From: Scatacola_A faecigallinarum
GTDB lineage: Bacteria; Pseudomonadota; Alphaproteobacteria; RF32; CAG-239
Direction of reading: 5' to 3'
Length of the DNA stretch: 36,282 bases
NCBI GenBank assembly: GCA_018713605.1
Contig: DVOM01000043.1
Coordinates: 1 to 36,282, forward strand
Shown: piece by piece, positions 1 through 7,570 of the stretch
Layout of the letters: the number at the start of each line of letters is the position of its first letter
Numbering within the stretch: position 1 is the stretch's first letter
Notes under the pieces: model-generated
The model's database searches: none
Seen by the model: only the letters and a program-made list of their open reading frames with translations
What the model was told of the DNA's origin: nothing
Position numbers and translations under genes: made by a program

Positions 1-726
1 GACTGTTCCGGTAAATGCAAAACGGCTTATAACGACAACTGCCGAAACCGGATTGAAGTTTCTCATCCATACGGCTGCGAAAGCTATTATGCCGACTGTC
101 AGGCAAAATGTGAAGTTGCAAAAAGCGAACCAAATTGTCAAATCGGTTCTGTTTACTACAGCGACGGAAGTTGTGCCCTACCTGAAAATCACGATACATC
201 TAAAACCGTACTCGGGATTGTGGTTCATGTTATCGACGGCGGTAAGCACGGTCAGATTATGGCACCATGGCCTGTTGATGAGGACGGCAACAGGGCCTAT
301 GTCAGCTCGCGTTTATTTTGGGGCTTTCATCTCAAGGTCGAGGATATTCCAAGCCTGCCGAACTATGAATCTGCCAGCGCTGCATCAAAGGACTACGACA
401 GCTGTGGCAATACAGACAAGATTGTTGCATTTGGCGATGCCAGTACTTATCCGGCCGCTTGGGCGACGCGAAGATATGCTCCGACACCGGCAACCAAGGG
501 AAAATGGTGTCTGCCGGCAGCCGGTATCATGATGAACATTTATAAGAATATAAACACCATACAAACAGCAATTAAGAAAGTAGGAGGTGTTGAGTATCCA
601 TACTGTTGTACCTGGTCTTCGTCGGATCGCGGCATCAACGTGTGGTTCTCTATCCTTGGTGGCGGTTTGGATCACACCACTAAGGACGACACCGATCTCC
701 ACGTTTACCCGGTGCTGGAGTTTTAG
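1..726 (+). CDS. Cys-rich surface-type protein, C-terminal part (5' end outside window)
   Basis: The frame is open from base 1 to the TAA at 724-726, giving 241 residues with no stop, so this is the 3' part of a longer gene. An internal GTG at 220 is in frame but is not a convincing start. The first ~65 residues are very rich in cysteine (spaced C-x3-C and similar patterns), then comes a glycine/aromatic-rich domain containing GKWCLPAAG followed later by CCTWSSSD. That layout resembles DUF1566/FISUMP-like domains (W-CLP-AGEL ... YWSS) of secreted or surface-anchored proteins in gut bacteria. The family call is by pattern memory only. No membrane anchor or C-terminal sorting signal is visible. 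It converges on pgk, with a shared terminator between them. Confidence 0.6.
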   Translation, partial: DCSGKCKTAYNDNCRNRIEVSHPYGCESYYADCQAKCEVAKSEPNCQIGSVYYSDGSCALPENHDTSKTVLGIVVHVIDGGKHGQIMAPWPVDEDGNRAYVSSRLFWGFHLKVEDIPSLPNYESASAASKDYDSCGNTDKIVAFGDASTYPAAWATRRYAPTPATKGKWCLPAAGIMMNIYKNINTIQTAIKKVGGVEYPYCCTWSSSDRGINVWFSILGGGLDHTTKDDTDLHVYPVLEF

Positions 727-765
727 ATAAATACAGAAAAGAGTAATAAAAGCTCCTGTGATTGG

Positions 766-788
766 ATTGCCGGGTCAAGCCCGGCAAT
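766..788. repeat. Intergenic palindromic repeat (ATTGCCGGG-TCAAG-CCCGGCAAT)
   Basis: A perfect 9-bp inverted repeat at 766-774 and 780-788 with a 5-nt loop, followed by AATGACAGAG, a motif repeated ~30 bp later as CAATGACAGAG. The same core in the opposite orientation, with altered arms, is at about 16688-16710. Palindromes of the type GTCATTGCCGGGCTTGACC are scattered between genes in many alphaproteobacterial genomes. Confidence 0.6.
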
Positions 789-831
789 GACAGAGAGAAA
801 AACAAATCCCTCAATGACAGAGTGAACAAAA

Positions 832-856
832 AGCCCCGCGGTGCGGGGCTTTATTT
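832..856. terminator. Bidirectional intrinsic terminator between convergent genes
   Basis: AGCCCCGC at 832-839 pairs with GCGGGGCT at 843-850, with an A-run before and a T-rich run after. It can stop the Cys-rich gene on the plus strand and pgk on the minus strand. Confidence 0.85.
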
Positions 857-871
857 TGTTTGCCTGTCTGA

Positions 872-2080
872 TTATTTCTTCAGAACAACGACGCCCGGAA
901 GTTCTTTGCCTTCCATCCATTCGAGGAAAGCGCCGCCGGCCGTTGAGATATAGCTGAACTTATCGGCAACGCCGGCATTGTCCAGCGCCGAAACGGTATC
1001 GCCGCCGCCGGCAACCGTCATCAGTCTGCCTTCCTGCGTGAGGGTGGCGGCATGCTGCGCGACCTTGTTGGTGGCATTGTCAAACGGCTTCAGCTCAAAT
1101 ACGCCCAGCGGGCCGTTCCAAACCAGCGTTTTGCATTCGTCCAGCTTTTTGTTAATGGAGGCGATGGTCTTTTCGCCGACATCCATCAAAATCCAGCCTT
1201 CGGCCGGAATGTGTTCGAGGTCAACCGTCTTGTGCTCGGCTTCAGCCTTGAATTCTTTGGAAACGACGACATCCTGCGGCAGAATAATCTCGCAGTTGTT
1301 TTCCTTGGCAACTTTCATAATCTCTTTGGCCGTATCAATCATATCCATCTGCACCAAAGAGTTGGCTTCGTTGACGGTATTGATGCCGCTGGCCTTCATG
1401 AAGGTATGAGCCATGCCGCCGGAGATAACCAATTTATCAACTTTCTTAACCAGATTGTTCAACAAGTCAAGCTTGGTGGAAACCTTGGAACCGCCGACAA
1501 CGGCCATCAACGGGCGCTGCGGATTGTTCAAGCCGTTGGACAAAGCCTTGACTTCCTCTTCCATCAAACGCCCCATAGCAGCCGGACGCAGTTTGGCGGC
1601 GGCAACCATTGAAGCATGAGCGCGGTGCGCGGTCGAGAAAGCGTCGGAAACATAGACGTCAGCCGGTTTGACCAGTTCTTCGGCGAACTTCTCGTCGCCT
1701 TTTTTCTCTTCGTTATAAAAACGAAGGTTTTCGAGCAGAAGAACTTCGTCGGCTTTCATGTTTTTAACGGCTTCTTCAACTTTGGGGCCGATGCAGTCGT
1801 CAACAAAAACAACCTTGCGGCCAAGCGCCTTTTCCATGTCCTTGACAATATGGCTGAGCGAATTCTTCAGGTCGCCCTTGCCTTCCGGCCGGCCAAAATG
1901 GCTGATAACCACAACTTTGGCGCCTTTGCCCATCAGTTCCTTAACGGTGGGAACAGTGCGGTCAATGCGGGCCGTGTTGGTAACGTGAAAATTTTCATCC
2001 ATCGGGACGTTCAAATCGGCGCGCAGCATAACGACTTTGCCGTTTAAATCGCCCAAATCATCAATCGTTTTGTATTCCAT
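872..2080 (-). CDS. pgk: Phosphoglycerate kinase
   Basis: Phosphoglycerate kinase of glycolysis: transfers phosphate from 1,3-bisphosphoglycerate to ADP, in the cytoplasm. The 402-residue product has the family's full length. Visible signatures are MLRADLNVPMD near the N-terminus (substrate loop with the conserved Arg and Asp), ISHFGRPEG, the hinge and nucleotide region VVGGSKVSTK, and the C-terminal AGGGDTVSAL phosphate loop. The frame is open 15 codons further upstream, but the ATG at 2078-2080 is preceded by a good ribosome site (AAGGAAAA) and starts at the normal family position. It lies 66 nt downstream of gap in the same direction, with a terminator-like hairpin in between. Confidence 0.97.
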   Translation of the reverse strand: MEYKTIDDLGDLNGKVVMLRADLNVPMDENFHVTNTARIDRTVPTVKELMGKGAKVVVISHFGRPEGKGDLKNSLSHIVKDMEKALGRKVVFVDDCIGPKVEEAVKNMKADEVLLLENLRFYNEEKKGDEKFAEELVKPADVYVSDAFSTAHRAHASMVAAAKLRPAAMGRLMEEEVKALSNGLNNPQRPLMAVVGGSKVSTKLDLLNNLVKKVDKLVISGGMAHTFMKASGINTVNEANSLVQMDMIDTAKEIMKVAKENNCEIILPQDVVVSKEFKAEAEHKTVDLEHIPAEGWILMDVGEKTIASINKKLDECKTLVWNGPLGVFELKPFDNATNKVAQHAATLTQEGRLMTVAGGGDTVSALDNAGVADKFSYISTAGGAFLEWMEGKELPGVVVLKK

Positions 2081-2093
2081 AAGTTTTTCCTTT

Positions 2094-2132
2094 ACAAAAA
2101 AAACAAAACCCCCTTGATAAGCCAAGAGGGTT
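2094..2132 (-). terminator. Terminator-like hairpin between gap and pgk
   Basis: On the minus strand AACCCTCTT (2132-2124) pairs with AAGGGGGTT (2115-2107), followed by a run of mostly T down to 2094. It follows the gap stop at 2147 and ends only ~14 nt before the pgk start codon, leaving no room for a separate promoter. It probably acts as a leaky terminator or attenuator that lowers pgk relative to gap. Confidence 0.7.
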
Positions 2133-2146
2133 TGCTTTATTTCAGA

Positions 2147-3154
2147 TTATCCGTTTACTTTGGCCATGTGGGCAACGAGGTCGAGAACCTTGTTGGAATA
2201 ACCCCACTCATTGTCGTACCAGCTGACAACCTTGACAAAGGTCGGGGTCAGCTGAATGCCGGCTTTGGCGTCAAAGATAGAAGTGCGGGCATCGCCGAGG
2301 AAATCGGACGAAACAACCTGATCTTCGGTATAGCCGAGAATGCCTTTGAGTTCGCCTTCAGAAGCTTCTTTCATGGCTTTGCAGATTTCTTCATAAGAAG
2401 TCGGCTTGGCGAGGTTGGCGGTCAGGTCAACAACGGAAACGTCCAGCGTCGGAACGCGGAAAGACATACCGGTCAGCTTGCCGTTCAGGCTCGGGATAAC
2501 CTTGCCGACGGCTTTGGCGGCACCGGTCGAAGACGGAATGATGTTGCCGGCAGCGGCACGTCCGCCTCTCCAGTCTTTCATGGACGGGCCGTCAACGGTT
2601 TTCTGAGTGGCCGTGGTCGAGTGAACGGTGGTCATCAGGCCGTCAACAATGCCAAACTTATCGTTCAGAACTTTAGCAATCGGAGCCAGGCAGTTTGTGG
2701 TGCAGGAAGCATTGGAAACAAACTGAGTGCCCTTAACATAAGAATCGGTGTTTACGCCGCAGACGAACATCGGGGTATCGTCCTTGGAGGGTGCCGACAT
2801 AACGACATATTTGGCACCGGCGTCAATATGCCCCTGAGCCTTTTCCTTGGTAAGGAACAGACCGGTAGATTCAACGACGTATTCGGCGCCGACTTCGTTC
2901 CACTTCAGGTCGGCCGGGTTCTTTTCAGCGGTAACGCGGATAGCCTTGCCGTTGACAACCAGTTTGCCGTCCTTGATTTCAATGGAACCCTTGAACTGGC
3001 CGTGCATGGTGTCATAACGCAGCATATAAGCCATATATTCAACATCAATCAGGTCGTTGATGCCGACGATTTCGATGTCATTTCTTTCCTGAGCGGCACG
3101 GAAAACCAGGCGGCCGATACGGCCAAATCCGTTAATACCGACGCGAATTGTCAT
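2147..3154 (-). CDS. gap: Glyceraldehyde-3-phosphate dehydrogenase, type I
   Basis: GAPDH oxidises glyceraldehyde-3-phosphate to 1,3-bisphosphoglycerate with NAD(P)+ in the cytoplasm. The product has 335 residues, full length. It opens with the dinucleotide-binding motif INGFGRIGR (residues 7-15), has the catalytic motif SNASCTTNC with Cys151, and ends with the conserved SWYDNEWGYS. The start ATG at 3152-3154 has a clear AAGGAAGG ribosome site. It is first in a gap-pgk transcription unit, behind a good sigma70-like promoter with an overlapping inverted repeat (3224-3255). Confidence 0.98.
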   Translation of the reverse strand: MTIRVGINGFGRIGRLVFRAAQERNDIEIVGINDLIDVEYMAYMLRYDTMHGQFKGSIEIKDGKLVVNGKAIRVTAEKNPADLKWNEVGAEYVVESTGLFLTKEKAQGHIDAGAKYVVMSAPSKDDTPMFVCGVNTDSYVKGTQFVSNASCTTNCLAPIAKVLNDKFGIVDGLMTTVHSTTATQKTVDGPSMKDWRGGRAAAGNIIPSSTGAAKAVGKVIPSLNGKLTGMSFRVPTLDVSVVDLTANLAKPTSYEEICKAMKEASEGELKGILGYTEDQVVSSDFLGDARTSIFDAKAGIQLTPTFVKVVSWYDNEWGYSNKVLDLVAHMAKVNG

Positions 3155-3223
3155 ATTATTTTTCCTTCCTTGTTAGAATGCAAGCACAGGGAACCCTGCG
3201 CTTTACGGGTTTGTTTAATTCGG

Positions 3224-3255
3224 TGCTAATGTAGCACTTAATTGATTTTTTTCAA
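3224..3255 (-). promoter_or_regulatory. gap promoter with inverted repeat over the -10
   Basis: On the minus strand TTGAAA (3255-3250), a 16-nt spacer and TACATT (3233-3228) form a promoter, with an extended -10 TG two bases before the hexamer. A perfect 6-bp inverted repeat GTGCTA-CAT-TAGCAC (3224-3238) spans the -10 element, placed as a repressor operator would be. The protein that might bind it is unknown. Confidence 0.6.
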
Positions 3256-3282
3256 GCTATTTTTAACTTATCAGACAATAAT

Positions 3283-3310
3283 ACAAGAGCCGCGGCTGAC
3301 GCGGCGGCTC
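3283..3310 (-). terminator. Terminator after the nitroreductase gene
   Basis: GAGCCGC (3310-3304) pairs with GCGGCTC (3293-3287) on the minus strand, with extra GC pairing inside, followed by TTGTATT. It lies 8 nt downstream of the nitroreductase stop codon and separates that unit from the gap promoter. Confidence 0.6.
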
Positions 3311-3317
3311 AAAAACT

Positions 3318-3851
3318 TTAATATTTTCCCCAGTGGATTTTTTCTTCCTTAAAACGGCCTTCCGGCTGCTTCGGGGTTTCGGCCGGATAGCCCATCGTCA
3401 CAATGGCAAACGGGCGGATGTTATCCGGCAGTTTCAGATATTCTTTCAAATCGTCCACCACGCGCTGCATGGGCGCGGCGCCGCAGTAACAGGTGCCGAT
3501 GCCTTTGGCCCAGGCGGCCAGCATCAGGTTTTCGGTAGCAATGGCGCAGTCGATGTCGACAAAGCTCCATTTTTCGTTTTCCTTGTCGCGGTTGAACGAC
3601 TGGCTGACGTCGCCCAGAACGAACACGACGCAAGCGGCATCTTTGGCAAAGGACGTCCAGCGCTGAATGTGGCGCAGATTGGCCAGAACCTCGCGGTCGT
3701 CAACAACCAGAAACTCCCACGGCTGGCGGTTGTGCGCGGTCGGGGCATACTGGGCGGCTCTGATGATTTCGGTAAGGGTGGCTTTGTCTATCTTCTGGTC
3801 AGTATATTTGCGAACTGAACGGCGGGTCATAAGACCTTCCATCATTTCCAT
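3318..3851 (-). CDS. Nitroreductase-family FMN oxidoreductase
   Basis: A 177-residue protein of the nitroreductase/FMN-reductase family, which uses bound FMN and NAD(P)H to reduce nitroaromatics, quinones or similar compounds. It starts with MTRRSVRKYTDQKI, holding the conserved R-R-S-V-R-K-Y FMN phosphate-binding segment (residues ~9-16). It then has APTAHNRQPWEF (S/T-x-x-N-x-Q-P-W, ~37-48) and AWAKGIGTCYCGA (G-(I/L)-G-T, ~114-126), and ends with the typical basic HWGKY tail. The substrate cannot be told from sequence. An AAGGA ribosome site supports the ATG at 3851. It lies 20 nt after the stop of the upstream unknown gene, so the two are probably cotranscribed. Confidence 0.9.
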   Translation of the reverse strand: MEMMEGLMTRRSVRKYTDQKIDKATLTEIIRAAQYAPTAHNRQPWEFLVVDDREVLANLRHIQRWTSFAKDAACVVFVLGDVSQSFNRDKENEKWSFVDIDCAIATENLMLAAWAKGIGTCYCGAAPMQRVVDDLKEYLKLPDNIRPFAIVTMGYPAETPKQPEGRFKEEKIHWGKY

Positions 3852-3871
3852 GACATAAAATCCTTATTTTG

Positions 3872-4477
3872 TTAATGCACGACTCTCTGCAGGCTGTCAA
3901 TCCTCGGCAAAACCGAATTTTCAATAATAAAGCTGACGGCTTTTTCCACCATTTTGTCGGTGTAGCGGAAAGTATTAGAAATTTCTTCCAGATTTTCGGC
4001 CTTGTCAAGTTTTTTTGCCAACGTATTGTAAACGCCGGACAATTCGGTCAGGGAGTCTATCATCTGGGCAATAAAGGCCGGCAGTTTGAAGTCCTCGCGG
4101 CCGCCCCAGAAACCTTCGACGTAACCGCCCTCGACCTCGGCAAAGCGGGCGGCGCAGGCCTCGCGGATCTGCTCGCGGCCGGAAAGCTTTACAGGTTCCA
4201 GTTTAATTTTGTTTTCTCTGACTTTTTGAAAAACCTCGTCCCACAGCCCCATAAAAAACTTGAAGAACAAATCGGCCTCGTTTTTGGTTTCGAGCCGGGG
4301 CGCCTGGCCTGCGGGCCAAAAAGAAGAAATGACGTCGGCGGGGCGCAGGTCAAGGTTGGGGCTGCAAACGGCGCCGGCAAACTTCATTTTGACCACGGGC
4401 AGCGGCGTCGGGCAGCCGTAATGCCCGAGAAATTTTTTGAAACTTTCATCACCAATATATTTGTTTTGACTTTCCAT
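3872..4477 (-). CDS. Unknown conserved-type protein upstream of the nitroreductase
   Basis: A 201-residue, soluble, mostly alpha-helical protein that I do not recognise. It has no signal peptide, membrane segment or obvious catalytic motif. The N-terminal third contains two cysteines (Cys22 and Cys38), and the C-terminal half is charged and helical, ending in a likely coiled region around residues 150-185. It shares an operon with the downstream nitroreductase gene (20-nt gap) and is divergent from the small lipoprotein gene at 4522, with a short 44-nt AT-rich promoter region between them. Codon usage matches its neighbours, which argues for a resident chromosomal gene. Confidence 0.75.
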   Translation of the reverse strand: MESQNKYIGDESFKKFLGHYGCPTPLPVVKMKFAGAVCSPNLDLRPADVISSFWPAGQAPRLETKNEADLFFKFFMGLWDEVFQKVRENKIKLEPVKLSGREQIREACAARFAEVEGGYVEGFWGGREDFKLPAFIAQMIDSLTELSGVYNTLAKKLDKAENLEEISNTFRYTDKMVEKAVSFIIENSVLPRIDSLQRVVH

Positions 4478-4521
4478 TTTATTCTTCTTCGTATATATGT
4501 TGATATGATAAGAATAAAGTA

Positions 4522-4854
4522 ATGGAGTTTTTTAAATTGTCCAGAGTAAAATTCGGATTTGCCGCCGCCCTGTTTCTGCTGCTCGGCGCCTGCAGTTTTC
4601 TGCCGCCTTTCATTGACCGCCAGCGCAACGCCGGAGTGCACGACATCAGCAAACTCTATGTCGGACGCTCGACGCCCGAAAATCCGGCCGTCTGCTACAA
4701 CGGCTGGACAACCACTTACGACGAGGTCAAAAAACTCGCCGACGAAGAATGCCGCAAGCACAAGACCGGAACACACGCCGAACCGACCGACATGACGTCG
4801 TTTACCTGCCGGCTGCTGATTCCGAATCACATATATTTCCGATGCGTACAGTAA
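4522..4854 (+). CDS. Small lipoprotein of unknown function
   Basis: A 110-residue precursor with a lipoprotein signal peptide: basic N-region (KLSRVK), hydrophobic core and lipobox LLGAC with the lipidated Cys at about residue 24. The mature part is ~87 residues with three further cysteines besides the lipid anchor (around CYNG, ECRK, TCRL/FRCV), so disulfides are possible in the periplasm. No family recognised. The start ATG at 4522 has only a weak purine-rich ribosome site. It lies 81 nt ahead of argS on the same strand; no terminator is visible between them, so cotranscription is possible. Confidence 0.75.
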   Translation: MEFFKLSRVKFGFAAALFLLLGACSFLPPFIDRQRNAGVHDISKLYVGRSTPENPAVCYNGWTTTYDEVKKLADEECRKHKTGTHAEPTDMTSFTCRLLIPNHIYFRCVQ

Positions 4855-4935
4855 TCCCCTGTCTTTTTGACTTGTAATCAGCCGATTTTTTTTATAAAGT
4901 GTCGCACAAAACGACTAATTTCAGGATGAACGAAC

Positions 4936-6675
4936 ATGGCCCAATCATTAGAAAAACTACTCAACCAGAAACTGGCCGGCATTTTTGCAAAACACGGCCT
5001 GGACACCAAATTTGCCGTCGTCAAGGTTTCCGACCGTCCGGACCTGAGCGATTTTCAGTGCAACGGCGCGCTGGCGCTGGCCAAGCCATTGCGCAGGAAC
5101 CCGCGTGAGATTGCCGCTCTGATTGCCGGCGAACTGGAACAGGACGCCGACATTGCCAAAATATCGGTCGACGGGCCGGGCTTTATCAACGTCAGCCTCA
5201 AAGAAACCTTCATTGCCGCCGAACTGGACGCCATGGCCGGCGACGGGCGGTTCGGCTGCGACAAAACCGAAGCGCCGAAAAAAATCGTGATGGACTTCGG
5301 CGGTCCGAACGTCGCCAAGGCACTGCACGTCGGACATCTGCGTTCGGCGGTCATCGGCGAATCCATCCGCCGGATCGAGAGCTTTTACGGCAACGAGGTC
5401 ATCTCCGACGTCCACTTCGGCGACTGGGGAACCCCGATGGGCATGATTCTGGCCGAAATCATCAATCAGGACGGCGACCTTTCCAAAACGGAAAGTTATG
5501 ACATTGAGGCCATCAGCGCCTTTTACAAAAAAGCCAACATCCGCTGCAAGGAAGACGAAGCCGCCAAGGAAAAAGCGCGGCAGATTACCGCCGAGCTGCA
5601 GGACGGCAACCCGGAATACCGCAAGGCCTGGAAGCATTTGCGCGAGGTTTCGGTCAACGCGGTCAAAAAGAACTATGACGACCTTGAGGCACATTTTGAC
5701 CTCTGGCTCGGCGAAAGTGACGCGCACGAAGCCAGTTCCGAGATTGTCAAAATCGCCAAAGAAAAAGGACTGGCCGAACTGGACGACGGCGCGCTGATTA
5801 TCCGGCTTGAGGAAGGCAACAAGCCCAAGCCGCCGGTTATCCTGATTAAGAGCGACGGCGGTTTCGGCTACCAGATTACCGATATTGCAACGATTAAAAT
5901 GCGTTATGACGACCTTAAGGCCGACGAAATCATTTATGTCGTGGACAAGCGGCAGTCGCTGCACTTTGAGCAGGTTTTCGAGGCTTCCGAAAAACTCGGG
6001 ATTGCGCCCGGGGTCAAAATGCTGCATATCGGTTTCGGCACGGTCAACGGCGCGGACGGCAAACCGTTCAAGACCCGCGACGGCGGCGTGATGAATCTGG
6101 AAGACCTGATTGCCCTGTCCAAGGACAAAGTCCGCGAATCGATGCCAAAACCGGAAGAAACCGACGGTTATGACGCGGCTTATATTGAAAATCTGGTCGG
6201 CGAAATCGCCATCGGCGCCATCAAGTTTCAGGATTTGAAAAACACCATTTCCGCCGGATATGTCTTTGAGCTGGAAGACTTTGCCAAATTCGAAGGCAAA
6301 ACCGGCCCCTACATCCAATATGCGATTGCCCGTATCAATTCCATTCTGCGCAAAGCAAAAGAAAAAGGAAAGGAACCGGGAAACATCGTGATAACAAACG
6401 CCGAGGAACGGGTGCTGGCGCTGAAACTGGCACAGTTGAACAACGTGATTATGCGCGCCGAGGCCGACAAAGAGCCGAGCATTATTTCAGATTATGCCTA
6501 TACGCTGGCGCAAACATTCAGCAGCTTTTACAACGCCTCGCCGATTATGAGCGAAGAAAACGCCGCGGTAGCGGCCGGACGTTTGAAACTGGCCAAACTG
6601 ACCCGCGACATTCTGACCCTGCTGCTCTATCTGCTCGGCATTAAGGCGCCGGAAGTCATGCTCAAGGCCGGTTAA
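4936..6675 (+). CDS. argS: Arginyl-tRNA synthetase
   Basis: Class Ia aminoacyl-tRNA synthetase that charges tRNA-Arg. The 579-residue product has the expected order: an N-terminal Add-1 domain (residues ~5-95, D-loop recognition), the ATP-binding HIGH-type motif as HVGH (131-134) within GPNVAKALHVGHLRSAVIGE, the KMSKS-equivalent region as KPFKTRDGG (~370-380), and a C-terminal anticodon-binding DALR domain from ~460. The ATG at 4936 is preceded by AGGA at proper spacing. It ends in a terminator shared with the convergent XRE gene. Confidence 0.97.
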   Translation: MAQSLEKLLNQKLAGIFAKHGLDTKFAVVKVSDRPDLSDFQCNGALALAKPLRRNPREIAALIAGELEQDADIAKISVDGPGFINVSLKETFIAAELDAMAGDGRFGCDKTEAPKKIVMDFGGPNVAKALHVGHLRSAVIGESIRRIESFYGNEVISDVHFGDWGTPMGMILAEIINQDGDLSKTESYDIEAISAFYKKANIRCKEDEAAKEKARQITAELQDGNPEYRKAWKHLREVSVNAVKKNYDDLEAHFDLWLGESDAHEASSEIVKIAKEKGLAELDDGALIIRLEEGNKPKPPVILIKSDGGFGYQITDIATIKMRYDDLKADEIIYVVDKRQSLHFEQVFEASEKLGIAPGVKMLHIGFGTVNGADGKPFKTRDGGVMNLEDLIALSKDKVRESMPKPEETDGYDAAYIENLVGEIAIGAIKFQDLKNTISAGYVFELEDFAKFEGKTGPYIQYAIARINSILRKAKEKGKEPGNIVITNAEERVLALKLAQLNNVIMRAEADKEPSIISDYAYTLAQTFSSFYNASPIMSEENAAVAAGRLKLAKLTRDILTLLLYLLGIKAPEVMLKAG

Positions 6676-6692
6676 CGGTTTCAGGCAAAGAT

Positions 6693-6729
6693 AAAAAAAC
6701 GTCTGTTCCTGCCGGGACAGACGTTTTTT
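6693..6729. terminator. Bidirectional terminator between argS and the XRE gene
   Basis: ACGTCTGT (6699-6706) pairs with ACAGACGT (6717-6724), flanked by A7 on the left and T7 on the right, so it can work on both strands. Confidence 0.92.
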
Positions 6730-7245
6730 TCAGGCCATATCCGTTTTTTTATCAATGCAGGCGGCGAGCGGCGCCATTTTTTCGGAAAGCGCCAACAGCG
6801 CCCGCGCGGCTTCGCGGTTGGTAATCCGGCTGTAGGCGCGAATCAGCGACTGAATTTCCGCGCTGTGCGCCGGATCTTCCGGCAACTGCGGCACATCGCT
6901 TTCACAACAGCTGACGCCGCTGTAACGGCGCGGGCTGCGCTGCGCGACCTCTTCCGGCATTTCGGCAAAAAAGAAACTGACCGGCACATCGAGAATCTGC
7001 GCAAAATCGTACAGACGGCTCGCGCCAATGCGATTCATGCCGTGTTCGTACTTTTGAATCTGCTGAAAGGTCAGCCCGGCAAGCGCGGCCAGTTTCTCCT
7101 GAGAAAGGTTGAGAACCGTGCGGCGCAAACGCAGGCGCGAACCGACATAAACGTCGACCGGGTTCGGTTCGCCCTCCGGCGTGCGGCCGCGGCTGGAATG
7201 GTTGGGGGTATCGATAGAAACAGTCCGGGAATGATTTTTGCTCAT
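6730..7245 (-). CDS. XRE-family transcriptional regulator
   Basis: A 171-residue DNA-binding protein with a lambda Cro/cI-type helix-turn-helix at residues ~32-90. VGSRLRLRR leads into LSQEKLAALAGLTFQQIQKY, and NRIGASRLYDFAQIL closes the five-helix fold. This domain closely matches the regulator conserved across alphaproteobacteria and usually annotated as an XRE or SinR-like helix-turn-helix protein. The ~30-residue N-terminal arm is polar and likely disordered. The C-terminal third is helical (SLIRAYSRITNREAARALL). The start at 7245 has only a modest AGGATAAT ribosome site. A folded RNA element with a minus-strand terminator-like hairpin lies directly upstream (7278-7299), so its leader may be regulated. 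Confidence 0.9.
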   Translation of the reverse strand: MSKNHSRTVSIDTPNHSSRGRTPEGEPNPVDVYVGSRLRLRRTVLNLSQEKLAALAGLTFQQIQKYEHGMNRIGASRLYDFAQILDVPVSFFFAEMPEEVAQRSPRRYSGVSCCESDVPQLPEDPAHSAEIQSLIRAYSRITNREAARALLALSEKMAPLAACIDKKTDMA

Positions 7246-7266
7246 TTTGATTATCCTCGGTTTTTT

Positions 7267-7299
7267 AAATAAACAAACCGCCCTGTTTGACGAGGGCGG
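7267..7299 (-). terminator. Minus-strand hairpin ahead of the XRE start codon
   Basis: On the minus strand CCGCCCT (7299-7293) pairs with AGGGCGG (7284-7278), followed by TTTGTTTATTT. It sits ~32 nt upstream of the XRE start codon, so it either ends a minus-strand RNA or attenuates the regulator gene. Confidence 0.6.
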
Positions 7300-7541
7300 C
7301 GGCCGGAACCCTTGAGACGTCCCAGCAGACAGGGAAACTGCAAAAAGCAGTTGGCTCCGACCTCCGCATAATATGCCAGAGTTGTCGGCTTGTCTACCGG
7401 TTTTTGGCCAAAAACCGGCAGATCGGTGACGGATTATTCGTCCGTCACCGTCTTGTCTGCATGGGAAGAGCGTCTCAATGCTCTCTGAACCGCTAAGTTC
7501 AATAACCGGCCGTCTCTTACTACGGCTGGTTATCCTTTTTG
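7278..7541. ncRNA. Large structured RNA element, strand uncertain
   Basis: No credible protein gene here, but dense long-range pairing. TTGAGACG (7312-7319) pairs with CGTCTCAA (7471-7478), and just inside GCAGACA (7325-7331) pairs with TGTCTGC (7454-7460), closing a ~165-nt domain. Inside are AACTGC/GCAGTT around 7336-7352, a perfect 22-bp palindrome (7397-7418), and a 9-bp hairpin GGTGACGGA/TCCGTCACC (7425-7449). The long two-stem closure recalls 6S RNA, but I cannot confirm a family. A plus-strand terminator (7502-7540) and a minus-strand one (7278-7299) flank it, so orientation is open. Its hairpin loop, CGAATAA on the minus strand, recurs in the three tandem RNA units next door, which favours the minus strand. 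Confidence 0.55.
7502..7540 (+). terminator. Strong plus-strand terminator
   Basis: A 12-bp near-perfect stem, ATAACCGGCCGT (7502-7513) with ACGGCTGGTTAT (7522-7533), is followed by CC and T5. A second GC hairpin, GCGGCA/TGCCGC, follows at 7541-7557. There is no plus-strand protein gene for it to serve, which supports a plus-strand RNA in 7280-7500 as one possibility. Confidence 0.7.
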
Positions 7542-7570
7542 CGGCATCTGCTGCCGCCGGGTTGTTCCTT

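Noticed and set aside
723..953. Short ORFs around the first palindrome and terminator on both strands
   Set aside because: They span a palindromic repeat and a terminator and have no ribosome sites.
2114..3229. 371-codon plus-strand ORF
   Set aside because: It is antisense to gap, a certain gene, and its product has the low-complexity look of a shadow frame.
4384..4830. 148-codon minus-strand ORF
   Set aside because: Antisense to the lipoprotein gene, whose lipobox supports the plus-strand reading.
4957..6318. 453-codon minus-strand ORF
   Set aside because: Shadow of argS, repetitive in Phe/Val/Gly/Asp with no recognisable domain and no ribosome site.
7278..7541. tmRNA (ssrA) gene
   Set aside because: No alphaproteobacterial tag reading frame of the AND...AA type is found in either orientation, and no tRNA-like acceptor sequence is visible.
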